This document shows, piece after piece, positions 1-8,034 of a stretch of 64,000 nucleotides of DNA. The notes beneath the pieces are model-generated. The model did no database searches, was not told where the DNA came from, and was given only the letters and a program-made list of their open reading frames with translations. Each line of letters opens with the position of its first letter. The first letter of the stretch is position 1. The stretch spans positions 1-64,000 of the forward strand of contig NZ_BFAV01000073.1 of NCBI RefSeq assembly GCF_002933875.1, written 5' to 3'. This DNA is from Desulfocucumis palustris. GTDB taxonomy: Bacteria; Bacillota; Desulfotomaculia; Desulfotomaculales; Desulfocucumaceae. The translations under genes and the position numbers were made by a program.

Positions 1-92
1 GTGGCAAGGCCTCAAGCGGAGGCGTACTCATAGTACGTCGAGCATTGAGGCCGCAGCCGCAACGCAGCAGATGGACTTTTTCAACGGCCTCC
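1..92. repeat. structured dispersed-type repeat at window edge
   Basis: Noncoding. An outer dyad GGCCTCAA (8-15) pairs with TTGAGGCC (45-52), and inside it CGTAC (23-27) pairs with GTACG (33-37), giving a nested hairpin. A GC-rich tail ends in GGACTTTTTCAACGGCCTC. I recall elements with this tail as scattered repeats in clostridial genomes, but that is memory and was not checked. No other copy was found in this window. It may continue beyond the left edge. Confidence 0.4.
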
Positions 93-101
93 TAGACGGT
101 G

Positions 102-139
102 TTAAAGCCTCCTGTCTTTGAACGGGCGGGAGGCTTTAA
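102..139 (+). promoter_or_regulatory. hairpin upstream of the activase gene
   Basis: TTAAAGCCTCC (102-112) pairs perfectly with GGAGGCTTTAA (129-139) around a 16-base loop. It lies 27 bases before the GTG start at 167. It is followed by A residues rather than T residues, so it is not a standard terminator for the plus strand. It may be an mRNA leader structure. Confidence 0.4.
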
Positions 140-166
140 TGAAAAAAAAAAGGATATGATGTAAAA

Positions 167-1093
167 GTGACAATAAACGAGCAATCCTCCGATCCCAAAG
201 GACTTATTTTTAATATACAGAGATATTCAACAGAAGACGGCCCGGGGATAAGAACCACCGTTTTTTTAAAGGGTTGCCCACTAAGCTGCCTGTGGTGCAG
301 TAACCCGGAGTCGCAGCTGCATAAACCGCAGATGCTTTATTTCAAGAATACCTGTGTAAAATGCTACAGTTGTGTGGAAGTGTGCCCCACCGGGGCCAAT
401 CAAAAAAAGGAAGACGGCTCCCTATGGGTGGACCGTGAGCTTTGTACCGGCTGCGGCGCCTGTGTCCAGGCCTGCCTGGCCAATGCCAGGTCTGTTTCCG
501 GAAATTGGATGACAGTAAGCGAAGTCTTTGACATTGTGAGCAAGGATTCCTTGTACTATGCGAATTCCGGTGGCGGTATAACGCTGGGTGGCGGAGAGTG
601 CACCTCCCAGCCGAAATTTGCATTGGAACTTTTGAGCAGGTGCTACGATCGGGGTATCCATACCTGCATTGATACCTGCGGGTATACGCCCTGGAGTGTG
701 TTGGAGGAGATATTAAAAAAGGTGGATTTGGTGCTGTTTGACATAAAACACCTGGATTCCCGCAAACACAAAGAATATACAGGTGTGGACAACCAGCTCA
801 TTTTGGATAACGCGGCTAAAATTAAAAAAATGGGTAAAGAAATTATAATCAGGATTCCCCTGATACCGGGCTATAATTTTGATGAAAAAAATATTACGGC
901 CGCTGGGCGGTTTATGAAGTTATGGGGGCTGGAAAGGGTGGATATACTTCCCTATCACCGGCTGGGCGTAAGCAAGTATTATGCCCTTGGCCAGGGATAC
1001 CCGCTCGAAGAGCTGAAGTCTTTAAGTAAGGAGGAAATTCAAGAAGCCGTCAAAATACTGGAGTCCTTTGGACTAAATGTCGGTGTGGTTTAA
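167..1093 (+). CDS. glycyl-radical enzyme activating enzyme (radical SAM, PflA-like)
   Basis: This 308-residue protein should use S-adenosylmethionine and a [4Fe-4S] cluster to install the glycyl radical on a partner enzyme. The radical SAM motif CxxxCxxC is at C37/C41/C44. It is followed by a bacterial-ferredoxin insert with C63/C66/C69/C73 and C93/C96/C99/C103, the layout of the extended activases of pyruvate formate-lyase-like, choline, hydroxyphenylacetate and alkyl/arylsuccinate enzymes. GGGxC-type sequence (GGGECTSQP) follows at about residue 136. The GTG start at 167 has only a weak upstream AGG. No glycyl-radical enzyme is visible here; it must lie left of the window or elsewhere, so the substrate cannot be named. 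A tRNA fragment and terminator follow directly. Confidence 0.92.
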   Translation: MTINEQSSDPKGLIFNIQRYSTEDGPGIRTTVFLKGCPLSCLWCSNPESQLHKPQMLYFKNTCVKCYSCVEVCPTGANQKKEDGSLWVDRELCTGCGACVQACLANARSVSGNWMTVSEVFDIVSKDSLYYANSGGGITLGGGECTSQPKFALELLSRCYDRGIHTCIDTCGYTPWSVLEEILKKVDLVLFDIKHLDSRKHKEYTGVDNQLILDNAAKIKKMGKEIIIRIPLIPGYNFDEKNITAAGRFMKLWGLERVDILPYHRLGVSKYYALGQGYPLEELKSLSKEEIQEAVKILESFGLNVGVV

Positions 1094-1120
1094 GTGTAGT
1101 GATAACCTGCGCAGTTAGTA

Positions 1121-1146
1121 GGGTTCAAGCCCGTCATCGCCCACCA
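1121..1146 (+). pseudogene. tRNA 3'-end remnant (possible integration scar)
   Basis: GGGTTCAAGCCC resembles a tRNA T-arm and is followed by ATCGCCC-A-CCA, which looks like the 3' acceptor strand, discriminator base and CCA end. No matching 5' half (GGGCGAT followed by a D-arm) lies upstream, where the activase gene ends 28 bases earlier. The fragment is immediately followed by a terminator, as a tRNA gene would be. It could be one end of an attachment-site duplication or a decayed tRNA gene. Confidence 0.5.
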
Positions 1147-1150
1147 CTAT

Positions 1151-1179
1151 AAAAGACTTCCGTGAGACGGAGGTCTTTT
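1151..1179 (+). terminator. intrinsic terminator, likely bidirectional
   Basis: AAAAGACTTCCGT (1151-1163) pairs with ACGGAGGTCTTTT (1167-1179) with one G-T wobble and a 3-base loop. The A and T tracts allow termination in both directions. It closes the activase transcript. Confidence 0.75.
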
Positions 1180-1319
1180 GCTGTCTATTAAACAAAGAAC
1201 TATTTCACAAATATATGAAGGAATTATTATCTAAATAGAAGAAAGAGATTATGTAAGATCTGGTTTGCACGGCTCCTTAAAAGATAACGGCAGTGATACC
1301 ACCCTGAAAATTTGATTTT

Positions 1320-1349
1320 TGCGACATTTGAGAACCGTCCCCTGTCGCA
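1320..1349. repeat. short inverted repeat with GAACCGTCCCC core
   Basis: TGCGACA (1320-1326) and TGTCGCA (1343-1349) flank GAACCGTCCCC. The core resembles the GGGGACGGTTCC sequence at 18361-18370 and the GGGGACA-ended repeats further along the window. The rest of 1180-1353 shows no gene. Confidence 0.4.
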
Positions 1350-1353
1350 TTCC

Positions 1354-1719
1354 CTAAATGTGAAGAAGGAGCAATGCCAGCAACAGTGCGGCCAGCCAGC
1401 AGTGGATTCTGGATTTTTGGTTTTTATGGCGGTAGTATAGCGCCAGCAGGCAAATTGCCAGCAGAACGGCCCAGGCGAGGACTCCGGTGCTAATCATTTC
1501 CGCGTGACGGCCCCTGGCTCCCCAGCCCCGGCCGGGCCGCCAGGTAAGTGCCAGCAGACCGTGCAATGTAAGAATAGCCAGGCTGGCCAGGGCGATATAA
1601 TGATGGTGGCGGCGCAAAAAAATCCACGGCTCCCGCCGGGCGCGGCAATATTTCAGCAACAGCGGGGCCAGGGCTGAGGCTATCAGCAAGAGTCCCAGCC
1701 AGCCCAATAGTTCCAACAT
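1354..1719 (-). CDS. small four-helix membrane protein with paired histidines
   Basis: A 121-residue protein with four predicted membrane helices and short basic loops. The start ATG at 1719 is preceded by AAGGAGGAAC at good spacing. Helix 2 carries two histidines 13 residues apart (HYIALASLAILTLH) and helix 4 carries two 14 apart (HCW...LLLLH). This two-pair pattern resembles the bis-haem ligand helices of ferric-reductase-like and cytochrome-b membrane proteins. I do not recognise the exact family, and haem binding is inference. It lies on the minus strand downstream of the next gene (stop at 1755), so the two may be co-transcribed. Confidence 0.65.
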   Translation of the reverse strand: MLELLGWLGLLLIASALAPLLLKYCRARREPWIFLRRHHHYIALASLAILTLHGLLALTWRPGRGWGARGRHAEMISTGVLAWAVLLAICLLALYYRHKNQKSRIHCWLAALLLALLLLHI

Positions 1720-1754
1720 GGTTCCTCCTTATTAAAGCGGCCGCCCCTGTTTGG

Positions 1755-2258
1755 TCAATGGGGCCGCTGAAGCACTTTGACGTTTTCCGGCAGGGTGGGA
1801 AGCTGTATTTCCATGGGCAGGCTTACGTGGTCCCTTTTGTCCAAATCACGGAAAAATCCCTGGACAATTATTTTATTGCCGAACTGGATGAGATAGGGAA
1901 GGTTCGCGTCCAGGTCAAAGAAACCTGTGCAAACCTCACCCTCCACCAATCTTGCAGGCAGTGCCGGACGGGATATTTCCCCGCTGGAGGGCGGTACGAT
2001 AATTTTTTTTCCATCCGGGGTTATTATCCCGAAAACGGTAACGGTGGCCGGTTTTTTTCCGGTGTTTAGAGCTGTTATAATAATTAAGTTCTGGGTAAAG
2101 CCCCGTTCCTCGCTTCTTTCCGCCGATACCTTGATATTCGGGCGGGTTTGTTTAACAAGCAGATACAGAACGTAAGTAGAGATTATGGCCGCATATACGG
2201 TCAGTATTTGACGGGCGTAATCCACCATAAAAATTAATTCATTGGAGTCGAAATGCAT
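1755..2258 (-). CDS. hypothetical membrane-anchored protein
   Basis: A 167-residue protein of unknown function. One membrane helix lies at about residues 13-36 (ILTVYAAIISTYVLYLLV). It is followed by a soluble region rich in short beta strands (about residues 45-155), which suggests a small exported or cytosolic beta-sandwich; the orientation is not clear. The start ATG at 2258 has GGAGGG about ten bases upstream. It stands 35 bases before the small four-helix membrane protein gene on the same strand. Region 2259-2452 upstream is AT-rich and holds no gene. Confidence 0.6.
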   Translation of the reverse strand: MHFDSNELIFMVDYARQILTVYAAIISTYVLYLLVKQTRPNIKVSAERSEERGFTQNLIIITALNTGKKPATVTVFGIITPDGKKIIVPPSSGEISRPALPARLVEGEVCTGFFDLDANLPYLIQFGNKIIVQGFFRDLDKRDHVSLPMEIQLPTLPENVKVLQRPH

Positions 2259-2452
2259 CTTATATATACCCTCCGCAGCTAACGGAAATTGGACTAAATA
2301 ATCAGATATTTTCTTTTCCGCCGGTCTTTAAGCAAGGGCGGCCGGCTGCAATTTTATCTATTTTAATTATATATTCTATTTAATTACCCGCTAACCTTTT
2401 TTATTTTAGGATATTGTGGGGGGCGACGGCGCCTCCCCGGCCCGCTCCGACC

Positions 2453-3589
2453 CTATTTAAAAACTATTTTTAAAACATCCTGGGAAATTTGTACCCGGGA
2501 TAATTTTCGGGGCATTTCTTCAAGGAAGATAACCTTTTCCGGCGACATTTCGGCCATCACCCTCCGGGATACGGGAACGCCGTCCAATAGCAGGGAGTCC
2601 GGCAGGAAGCTGATACCTTCCTGTTTTTCTGAAACCAGCACTCTGCCGCTTATTTGGAATCCCCACCGGCCGGTGCTGTCTTTTCCGGTAAAGGTTATTC
2701 TGTCAGGCTGCAGATTAACTGTTATATCTTTCAGCCGGGACCCGCCGGAGGAGGCAATGGCTCTGTTAAGGGTGGATTCGGCGTACTCCACCGTAATACC
2801 CCCCAGGCTGAAATTTATCCTGTCCGGGGTAATGGACTGTTTTGAAAGGGATATGAAGCTGTCCGCCAGGAGGCTTAACACATCAGTGGAATAGTACCAT
2901 CCTTTTTCCATTTGGTAAATGGCTTCCGCCAGTCCGGCTGAACGGCTTTTAATCTCACTGTACATTGATTCGCGGCTTTTTTTCAGGTCTTGCAAGGCAC
3001 GCAGCTGCTTGTCCAGGGTCTCCAGCTGGTTGATAAGCTGGAATTCGGTTTTGTGAAGCGCTTTTTCCTTTTCCCCGGCCAGGGCCGCGCAGCGGGAGGC
3101 ATCCCTGAAAGCGGCGGTTTCCCGGGCAATGATTTCCGCCACCAGGAATATCCTGTTGATGAATTCGGCAAAGTTTGAAGAGTTGAATAAAACATCCAGA
3201 TAAGTCCCATAACCCTGGATATACTGAAATTTGAGCCAGTGGGACAAACGGTCCAGCCCGGCTTTTTTCCGGGCTTGCGCCGCCAGATAATCACGGTACG
3301 CCAAATCCTTCCGGATTCTTGTGCCGGCGATATCGTTTTGCAGTTTTTTTATCCGGTTGTCTTCCCGGCGTATTTTAAAATTCAAAATAAATATTTCCTC
3401 GGCCAGCGCCTTTTCAGCAGCGCCCAATTCCCGCAAGCTGTCCTGGGCCTGTACCCTTTCCCGGGCTGCCGCAAGTCCGGCGGATGGAGTCAACACCAAT
3501 ATAAATACCGCGGCCATGAGGAATATGGCGGAAAAAAAGGCCGCCGGAATGAGGCTGGTTATGTATTTGCAATTAACGTTGTTCAACAT
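2453..3589 (-). CDS. exported coiled-coil protein (CwlO/PcsB-like N-terminal region)
   Basis: About 378 residues. An N-terminal hydrophobic segment (about 10-42) ending near AGLAAA is a likely signal peptide. Residues about 45-225 are heptad-rich coiled coil containing YGTYLDVLFNSSNFAEFINR, like the conserved segment of CwlO, PcsB and murein-hydrolase-activator N-termini. The C-terminal third is not a peptidase domain I recognise, with no NlpC/P60 Cys-His or M23 HxH motif. It could therefore be a hydrolase regulator rather than an enzyme. The ATG at 3589 has GGAGGG at good spacing; a TTG codon immediately upstream at 3592 is also possible. It is divergent from acuA. Confidence 0.7.
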   Translation of the reverse strand: MLNNVNCKYITSLIPAAFFSAIFLMAAVFILVLTPSAGLAAARERVQAQDSLRELGAAEKALAEEIFILNFKIRREDNRIKKLQNDIAGTRIRKDLAYRDYLAAQARKKAGLDRLSHWLKFQYIQGYGTYLDVLFNSSNFAEFINRIFLVAEIIARETAAFRDASRCAALAGEKEKALHKTEFQLINQLETLDKQLRALQDLKKSRESMYSEIKSRSAGLAEAIYQMEKGWYYSTDVLSLLADSFISLSKQSITPDRINFSLGGITVEYAESTLNRAIASSGGSRLKDITVNLQPDRITFTGKDSTGRWGFQISGRVLVSEKQEGISFLPDSLLLDGVPVSRRVMAEMSPEKVIFLEEMPRKLSRVQISQDVLKIVFK

Positions 3590-3673
3590 CAATCCCTCCG
3601 GCGCCGTACTGGTACTAGTTTACTCCAGTTATGTTTCTGTTGGAATACGGATATTGGGCAAGGAGGTAACATT

Positions 3674-4282
3674 TTGTCTGCTGAAGTAAATAATATGTCC
3701 ACCCCCCTGGGAACGGTGACCATTAATGGGCCTGTAACCGGAAAAGAATTGGCCGCCAAGGTGCTGGACAATCAATTAAGCAATTTCCGCCCTGCCGGGC
3801 TGCAGCAGGAAGCATTAATAAAAATAACCGAAATGCCCCGGGGAAGGATATATACCGCCTGCCGGGAAAACACGGTCATCGGTTACGTGGCCTTTCACCT
3901 GCCGGATGAATGCAGCCGCTGGTGCCGCAACCCCAGAATACAGGAACTGGGCGGAATAGAAGTGGCCAGGGACTGGAGGTGTCTCGGTGTGGGCAGCTCC
4001 TTGCTGGATTATATTTTTAAGGATGATTACTGGGAGGAATACCTGGTTATCACCACGGAATATTTTCGCCACTGGGACTTGAAAGGAAACAGCCTTACCG
4101 TTTGGCAGTATCGCAACCTGCTGGACAAATTTTTCGGCAGGGCCGGATTTATAGTAAAATATACTACGGACCCGGATATACTGGAGCATCCGGCCAACGT
4201 GCTGATGTGCAGGGTTGGCTGCAGGGTGCCCGTTGATGATTTGATGAGCTTCGAGGAACTGTCCACCGGGAGGTTTTATTAA
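3674..4282 (+). CDS. acuA: acetoin utilisation GNAT acetyltransferase AcuA
   Basis: A 202-residue GNAT-fold protein closely resembling Bacillus AcuA. The clearest matches are GxIEVARDWRCLGVGSSLL (the acetyl-CoA loop), then TTEYFRHWDLKG, then a C-terminal HPANVLMCRVG. AcuA acetylates and so inhibits acetyl-CoA synthetase AcsA in Bacillus. The reading frame stays open upstream to 3239, but the start is best placed at TTG 3674 because AGGAGG (3661-3666) sits seven bases before it; ATG 3695 has no ribosome site. Bacillus has acuABC and acsA adjacent. Here acuA stands alone, followed by trmK 19 bases later, so its target may be one of the acyl-CoA ligases elsewhere in the genome (inference). Confidence 0.88.
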   Translation: MSAEVNNMSTPLGTVTINGPVTGKELAAKVLDNQLSNFRPAGLQQEALIKITEMPRGRIYTACRENTVIGYVAFHLPDECSRWCRNPRIQELGGIEVARDWRCLGVGSSLLDYIFKDDYWEEYLVITTEYFRHWDLKGNSLTVWQYRNLLDKFFGRAGFIVKYTTDPDILEHPANVLMCRVGCRVPVDDLMSFEELSTGRFY

Positions 4283-4301
4283 ATACTGGAGGGTTTTGAT
4301 T

Positions 4302-5006
4302 TTGGAGCTTACTCGGAGACTGGCCGCCATAGCCGAATTCATACCGCCCGGTTTGGTGGTGGCCGATATTGGGACAGACCACGCCCGTTTACCCATGAAT
4401 CTGGTTTTAAGCGGCAGAAATCCCAGGGTAATTGCCACCGATTTAAACGAGAAACCATACCGGGGCGCGTATTCCGCCGTTGCAGGCAAAAACTTGACCG
4501 GGGCCGTGGATGTGCGCCTGGGGGACGGTCTGCGGGCGCTATCCCCGGGTGAGGCCCAGGTGATAGTAATTGCCGGGATGGGCGGTAATACCATTGTTAA
4601 AATACTGGAGGATTCCAGGGGTGTGCTGGCCCAGGCCAGGCGCATGGTGCTGCAGCCCATGGCCGATGCCGGGGATTTGAGGCTTTGGCTGGCCGGCAAC
4701 GGCTGGAAACTGGTGGCCGAAAAACTGGTGGTGGAGGATGGCCGGATATACCCTGTTATCGTGGCCGAGCCCGGGGTGGAAACGGAAACCGATATGTTTA
4801 ATTTGGAAATCGGTCCAAAACTTTTGGAAAACGGCGAGCCCCTGCTGGAGGCTTATCTGGAAAAAATTAAAGCCGATTACCAGAAAATATTAAGTGGCTT
4901 GGCCCGCAGCCGCAGCAGGGATTCCCGGGAAAAGGCCATTATGCTCACCTCAAAATTAACCAGGGTTAGGGAGTTGTTGTGCAGATGCAGGCAAAATGTA
5001 AAATGA
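4302..5006 (+). CDS. trmK: tRNA (adenine22-N1)-methyltransferase TrmK
   Basis: A Rossmann-fold SAM methyltransferase of about 234 residues. VVADIGTDHARLP is motif I, AGMGG a downstream motif, and LQPM with a GWKLVAEKLVVEDGRIYPV segment is typical of the YqfN/TrmK family, which methylates A22 in the D-arm region of tRNA. GGAGGG at 4288-4293 favours TTG 4302 as the start; TTG 4296 in the same frame is only two bases from it. The gene overlaps nif3 by 28 bases. The trmK-nif3 pair is a standard Firmicute arrangement. Confidence 0.9.
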   Translation: MELTRRLAAIAEFIPPGLVVADIGTDHARLPMNLVLSGRNPRVIATDLNEKPYRGAYSAVAGKNLTGAVDVRLGDGLRALSPGEAQVIVIAGMGGNTIVKILEDSRGVLAQARRMVLQPMADAGDLRLWLAGNGWKLVAEKLVVEDGRIYPVIVAEPGVETETDMFNLEIGPKLLENGEPLLEAYLEKIKADYQKILSGLARSRSRDSREKAIMLTSKLTRVRELLCRCRQNVK

Positions 5007-6103
5007 TATTCGGTATTGTGGAGAAGCTTGCCCCCGCCGGTCTGGCCATGGAGTGGGACAACTGCGGACTTCAGGTGGGAGACCCCGAGGCTGAGGTAAC
5101 CGGGGTTCTGCTGGCTTTGGATGCTGATTTGGATGTATGCAGGGAGGCGGCGGAAAAGAACTGCCAGCTTATTATTACCCACCATCCTCTTTTCTTTAAG
5201 CAATTAAAACAGATTAACCTGCAAAGCCCCCAGGGTGAACTGGTGGCCGCATTAATTAAAAACGGCATAGCCCTCTATTCCGCCCATACCAATCTTGACA
5301 GCGCCGGGGGCGGGGTTAATGACTGCCTGGCCGGCTTGCTGGGACTGGAGCGCACCAGCCCGCTGAAAGCAGCCGGGCCGGAGGGCTTGCTCAAATTTGT
5401 GGTATTTGTGCCGTCAGGACATGAGGACAGGGTAAGGGAAGCGGTCTGCCGGGCCGGAGCCGGCTGGATAGGCAATTACAGCGATTGCACCTTCCAGACC
5501 CTTGGAACCGGCACTTTCCGGCCCCGGGAAGGAACAAACCCATTTATCGGAAAACAGGGAGACCTTGAAAAGGTTGAGGAAATAAGGCTGGAAACCATTG
5601 TTCCGGAAAGGCTGGCCCCTGTGGTGGTGGAAGCTGCATTGGAGGCGCACCCCTACGAGGAGGTTGCCTATGATTTATACCCCTTAAAAATAAAAAACAC
5701 CAGTGCCGGCCTGGGCCGGATCGGTGAATTGAAACATCCTGTCACTTTGGGACAAATGGCCGCGGAGGTTAAAAAGATACTGGGCCTGACCCATGTCCGG
5801 GCCGGCGGCGATGCCGGCGGGACTATTGCCAGAGTGGCCCTGTGCGGGGGTTCCGGCGCCGACTTATGGCCGCTGGCCAGGGCTGCCGGGGCGGATGTGC
5901 TCATTACCGGGGACGTGGGCTACCACCCGGCCAGGGATATGGTGCAGTCCGGCTTTAGCTTTATAGATGCGGGACATTACGGCACCGAGAGGGTTGTCCT
6001 GCCCGCGCTGAAGGAATTTCTGGAAGAAAATTGCCGGCTCCGGGAGCTTGAGGTCCGGGTCCATATAACCGGCATCAACGGGGATCCTTATGTCCTATAC
6101 TAA
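4979..6103 (+). CDS. Nif3-like dinuclear metal-centre protein (YqfO type)
   Basis: A 374-residue member of the NIF3/DUF34 family, the long form in which a PII-like insert (about residues 130-240) splits the metal-binding domain. Likely metal ligands are H68/H69 (ITHHPLFF), H103/D107 (HTNLDSAGGGVND) and the C-terminal DAGHYGTE segment. The family forms hexameric rings with two metals per subunit. It is often labelled GTP cyclohydrolase type 2, but the true reaction is uncertain. The GTG at 4979 lies inside the end of trmK, so translation is probably coupled; ATG 4985 is an alternative start. Despite its name it has no established link to the nif genes at 48 kb. Confidence 0.9.
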   Translation: MQMQAKCKMIFGIVEKLAPAGLAMEWDNCGLQVGDPEAEVTGVLLALDADLDVCREAAEKNCQLIITHHPLFFKQLKQINLQSPQGELVAALIKNGIALYSAHTNLDSAGGGVNDCLAGLLGLERTSPLKAAGPEGLLKFVVFVPSGHEDRVREAVCRAGAGWIGNYSDCTFQTLGTGTFRPREGTNPFIGKQGDLEKVEEIRLETIVPERLAPVVVEAALEAHPYEEVAYDLYPLKIKNTSAGLGRIGELKHPVTLGQMAAEVKKILGLTHVRAGGDAGGTIARVALCGGSGADLWPLARAAGADVLITGDVGYHPARDMVQSGFSFIDAGHYGTERVVLPALKEFLEENCRLRELEVRVHITGINGDPYVLY

Positions 6104-6116
6104 TCGGCCGGACCCC

Positions 6117-6311
6117 TTACCGTTTGTTTAGTTTGATTATGTCCGCCAGCTTTTTAAGGGTGGATAATCTTTTGCTGTCGTACAGGTGCTTTTGCCTGAA
6201 ATAATTATATTTGGAATCATTGCTGTTTAGCCAGGACTCTCTGACTTTAAGGGACAGTTCCAGTTCGCGGATCTCCTTTTCCAAAACGTTCAGGTCCATT
6301 GCCGTGCTCAT
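6117..6311 (-). CDS. small charged coiled-coil protein, unknown
   Basis: A 64-residue hydrophilic protein with a Leu/Glu/Lys-rich helical N-terminal half (LNVLEKEIRELELSLKVRE) and a basic C-terminus. The start ATG at 6311 has a clear GGAGGTG site. It is convergent with nif3, whose stop is 13 bases away. I recognise no family and see no catalytic motif. The region between 6312 and 6451 contains only its upstream sequence. Confidence 0.65.
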   Translation of the reverse strand: MSTAMDLNVLEKEIRELELSLKVRESWLNSNDSKYNYFRQKHLYDSKRLSTLKKLADIIKLNKR

Positions 6312-6451
6312 GGCAGCACCTCCTCATGCTATTTATTCGAAAAATTCACAAAATGTCCTGCCTGAATCCATAAAAAATTTAGAAAAAAGTTGGTATAGGT
6401 ATAATAGCCGGTGGCTTTCCCAATGAAGGGCTGAAGAAGGCCGTGCGCCGG

Positions 6452-6490
6452 ACTAATAAGCCGGCGGCTTTGTGCCGCCGGCTTATTAGT
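6452..6490 (-). terminator. strong hairpin downstream of the NhaD-like gene
   Basis: A perfect 17-bp stem (6452-6468 with 6474-6490, ACTAATAAGCCGGCGGC) with a 5-base loop, eight bases past the stop of the 6499-7908 gene. There is no T tract on the minus strand. It is likely a terminator or a 3'-end stabilising hairpin for the transporter operon. Confidence 0.65.
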
Positions 6491-6498
6491 GATTTCGC

Positions 6499-7908
6499 TT
6501 ATGCCTTGTGGGGTCCAGGAGTTTCTTTTGGCGTGTCTTTCCTGGAGAGCGCGTTGGTGATGGGATTTAGAACAAGGGCCAGCACAAAGGCCAGCGCCAG
6601 CACCCCGACCATCATTACCGCCCCGTGGACGTAGTACCATAACAGCAGGTATCCGGTGGACAGAATAATGGACAAGATCATAAGGGGAAAGGCTACTTTC
6701 ATAAAGCCCACGAAGCTGATGTGGAAGCCCCTTTTTTCCGCCATTCCGATAACCACCACGTTGGCGGAGGCCCCAATTATGGTGCCGTTGCCCCCCAGGC
6801 AGGCGCCCAGGGAAAGGGACCACCACAGCAGGTTAAGGTTATCTATTCCTCCCAGGCGTCCCATATCCTGAATAAGGGGTATCATGGTGGCCACAAAGGG
6901 GATATTGTCCACAAAGGCCGAGGCTATGGCGGATATCCACAGTATCAGCATGGCTGTTGGAACCATCTGGCCGCCGGTAATATCCAGGGACAGCTTGGCC
7001 ACGGCTTCAATGACTCCCACATGTTCCAGGGCGCCAACCAGTATGAACAGCCCCACAAAGAAGAATATTACCGGCCATTCCACGGCGTGCAGCACATGTT
7101 CCGGGTCTTCCCTGGAGAGCAGCAGCAAAAGGCTGGCTCCACTTAAAGCGATTACCGATGATTCCAGGTGCACGAACTGGTGCAGAATGAAACCAGAAAT
7201 GGTCAGGGCCAGTACGAGCAGACATTTTCTAAGCAGGGCCGGATCCTTTATTTCATCCTTTTCATTAAGGGACATTATATCCTTTTGCAGCTCCGGTTTG
7301 GTAATAAGCTGTTTTCTGTATATAATCCGTAAAAAAAATATGGTAAAAACGTATGTCACGGCGATGACCGGGGTGAGGTTGAGCATGAAATCCACGAAAC
7401 CCAGTCCGGTGGCGCTGCCGATCATAATGTTGGGGGGGTCTCCGATGAGGGTCGCCGTGCCGCCGATGTTGGATGCCAGTATTTCGGCGATCAATACCGG
7501 CAGGGGGTCGATCTCAAGTTTTTTGGCGATGGCAAAGGTGACGGGCACGATTAGCAGAACGGTGGTCACATTGTCCAGAAAGGCGGAAAGCACCGCGGTG
7601 ACCAGGGCCAGGGCCGCCATAATTTTCAGGGGCTGGCCCTGGGAGTGTTTGGCAGCCTTAATGGCCAGATATTCAAATACCCCGGTCTGTCTGGTTATTC
7701 CCACTATAATCATCATACCCACCAGAAGGCCTATGGTGTTGAAATCTATGGCTTCCACGGCCTGCTCCGGGCTTAATATTTTGGTCAGGGCTATCAGACC
7801 CGCTCCCACCAGGGCCACCACCGTGCGGTGGATTTTTTCGGATACTATGATTCCATAGGTAAGCAGAAATATCGCCGTGGCAAATAATGCCTGGGTGCTT
7901 TCAGACAA
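6499..7908 (-). CDS. ArsB/NhaD superfamily ion permease, copy 1
   Basis: A 469-residue membrane protein with about 12 helices. Family signatures include FLDNVTTVLLIVPVT in the first half, GDPPNIMIGSA after it, and FVDNIPFVATMIPL plus GNGTIIGASANVV in the second half. This inverted-repeat pattern is that of the ArsB/NhaD/P-protein (IT) permeases, many of which are Na+/H+ antiporters. It has a TTG start at 7908 with AAGGAGG upstream. It is the second gene of a minus-strand pair behind the DASS carrier at 8035-9480, 126 bases away. A near-identical pair lies at 10256-13158. The transported ion is not shown by sequence; Na+/H+ exchange supporting a sodium-coupled partner is inference. Confidence 0.88.
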   Translation of the reverse strand: MSESTQALFATAIFLLTYGIIVSEKIHRTVVALVGAGLIALTKILSPEQAVEAIDFNTIGLLVGMMIIVGITRQTGVFEYLAIKAAKHSQGQPLKIMAALALVTAVLSAFLDNVTTVLLIVPVTFAIAKKLEIDPLPVLIAEILASNIGGTATLIGDPPNIMIGSATGLGFVDFMLNLTPVIAVTYVFTIFFLRIIYRKQLITKPELQKDIMSLNEKDEIKDPALLRKCLLVLALTISGFILHQFVHLESSVIALSGASLLLLLSREDPEHVLHAVEWPVIFFFVGLFILVGALEHVGVIEAVAKLSLDITGGQMVPTAMLILWISAIASAFVDNIPFVATMIPLIQDMGRLGGIDNLNLLWWSLSLGACLGGNGTIIGASANVVVIGMAEKRGFHISFVGFMKVAFPLMILSIILSTGYLLLWYYVHGAVMMVGVLALAFVLALVLNPITNALSRKDTPKETPGPHKA

Positions 7909-7966
7909 AGCGACAACCTCCTTAAAGGCATCTAAATAGGTAAAGGCGGATTGTATTTAATTATAA

Positions 7967-8002
7967 CCGGCCCGGGATAACATGGAAAGTATCCCGGACC
8001 GG
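7967..8002 (-). promoter_or_regulatory. intercistronic hairpin
   Basis: CCGGCCCGGGATA (7967-7979) and TATCCCGGACCGG (7990-8002) form a 13-bp stem with one mismatch, between the DASS-1 and NhaD-1 genes. It may be a processing or attenuation structure. The second module has only 59 bases in the equivalent gap. Confidence 0.5.
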
Positions 8003-8034
8003 CAATTTCGATTTTTTAAAATAATTTGTCGGAT

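Noticed and set aside
3815-4699. 294-codon minus-strand ORF across acuA and trmK
   Set aside because: It is the antisense of two well-recognised genes and has no family features.
6884-7858. 324-codon plus-strand ORF antisense to the NhaD-like gene
   Set aside because: Low-complexity Ser/Thr/Met-rich translation typical of the antisense of a membrane-protein gene; no ribosome site; the opposite strand has clear family motifs.
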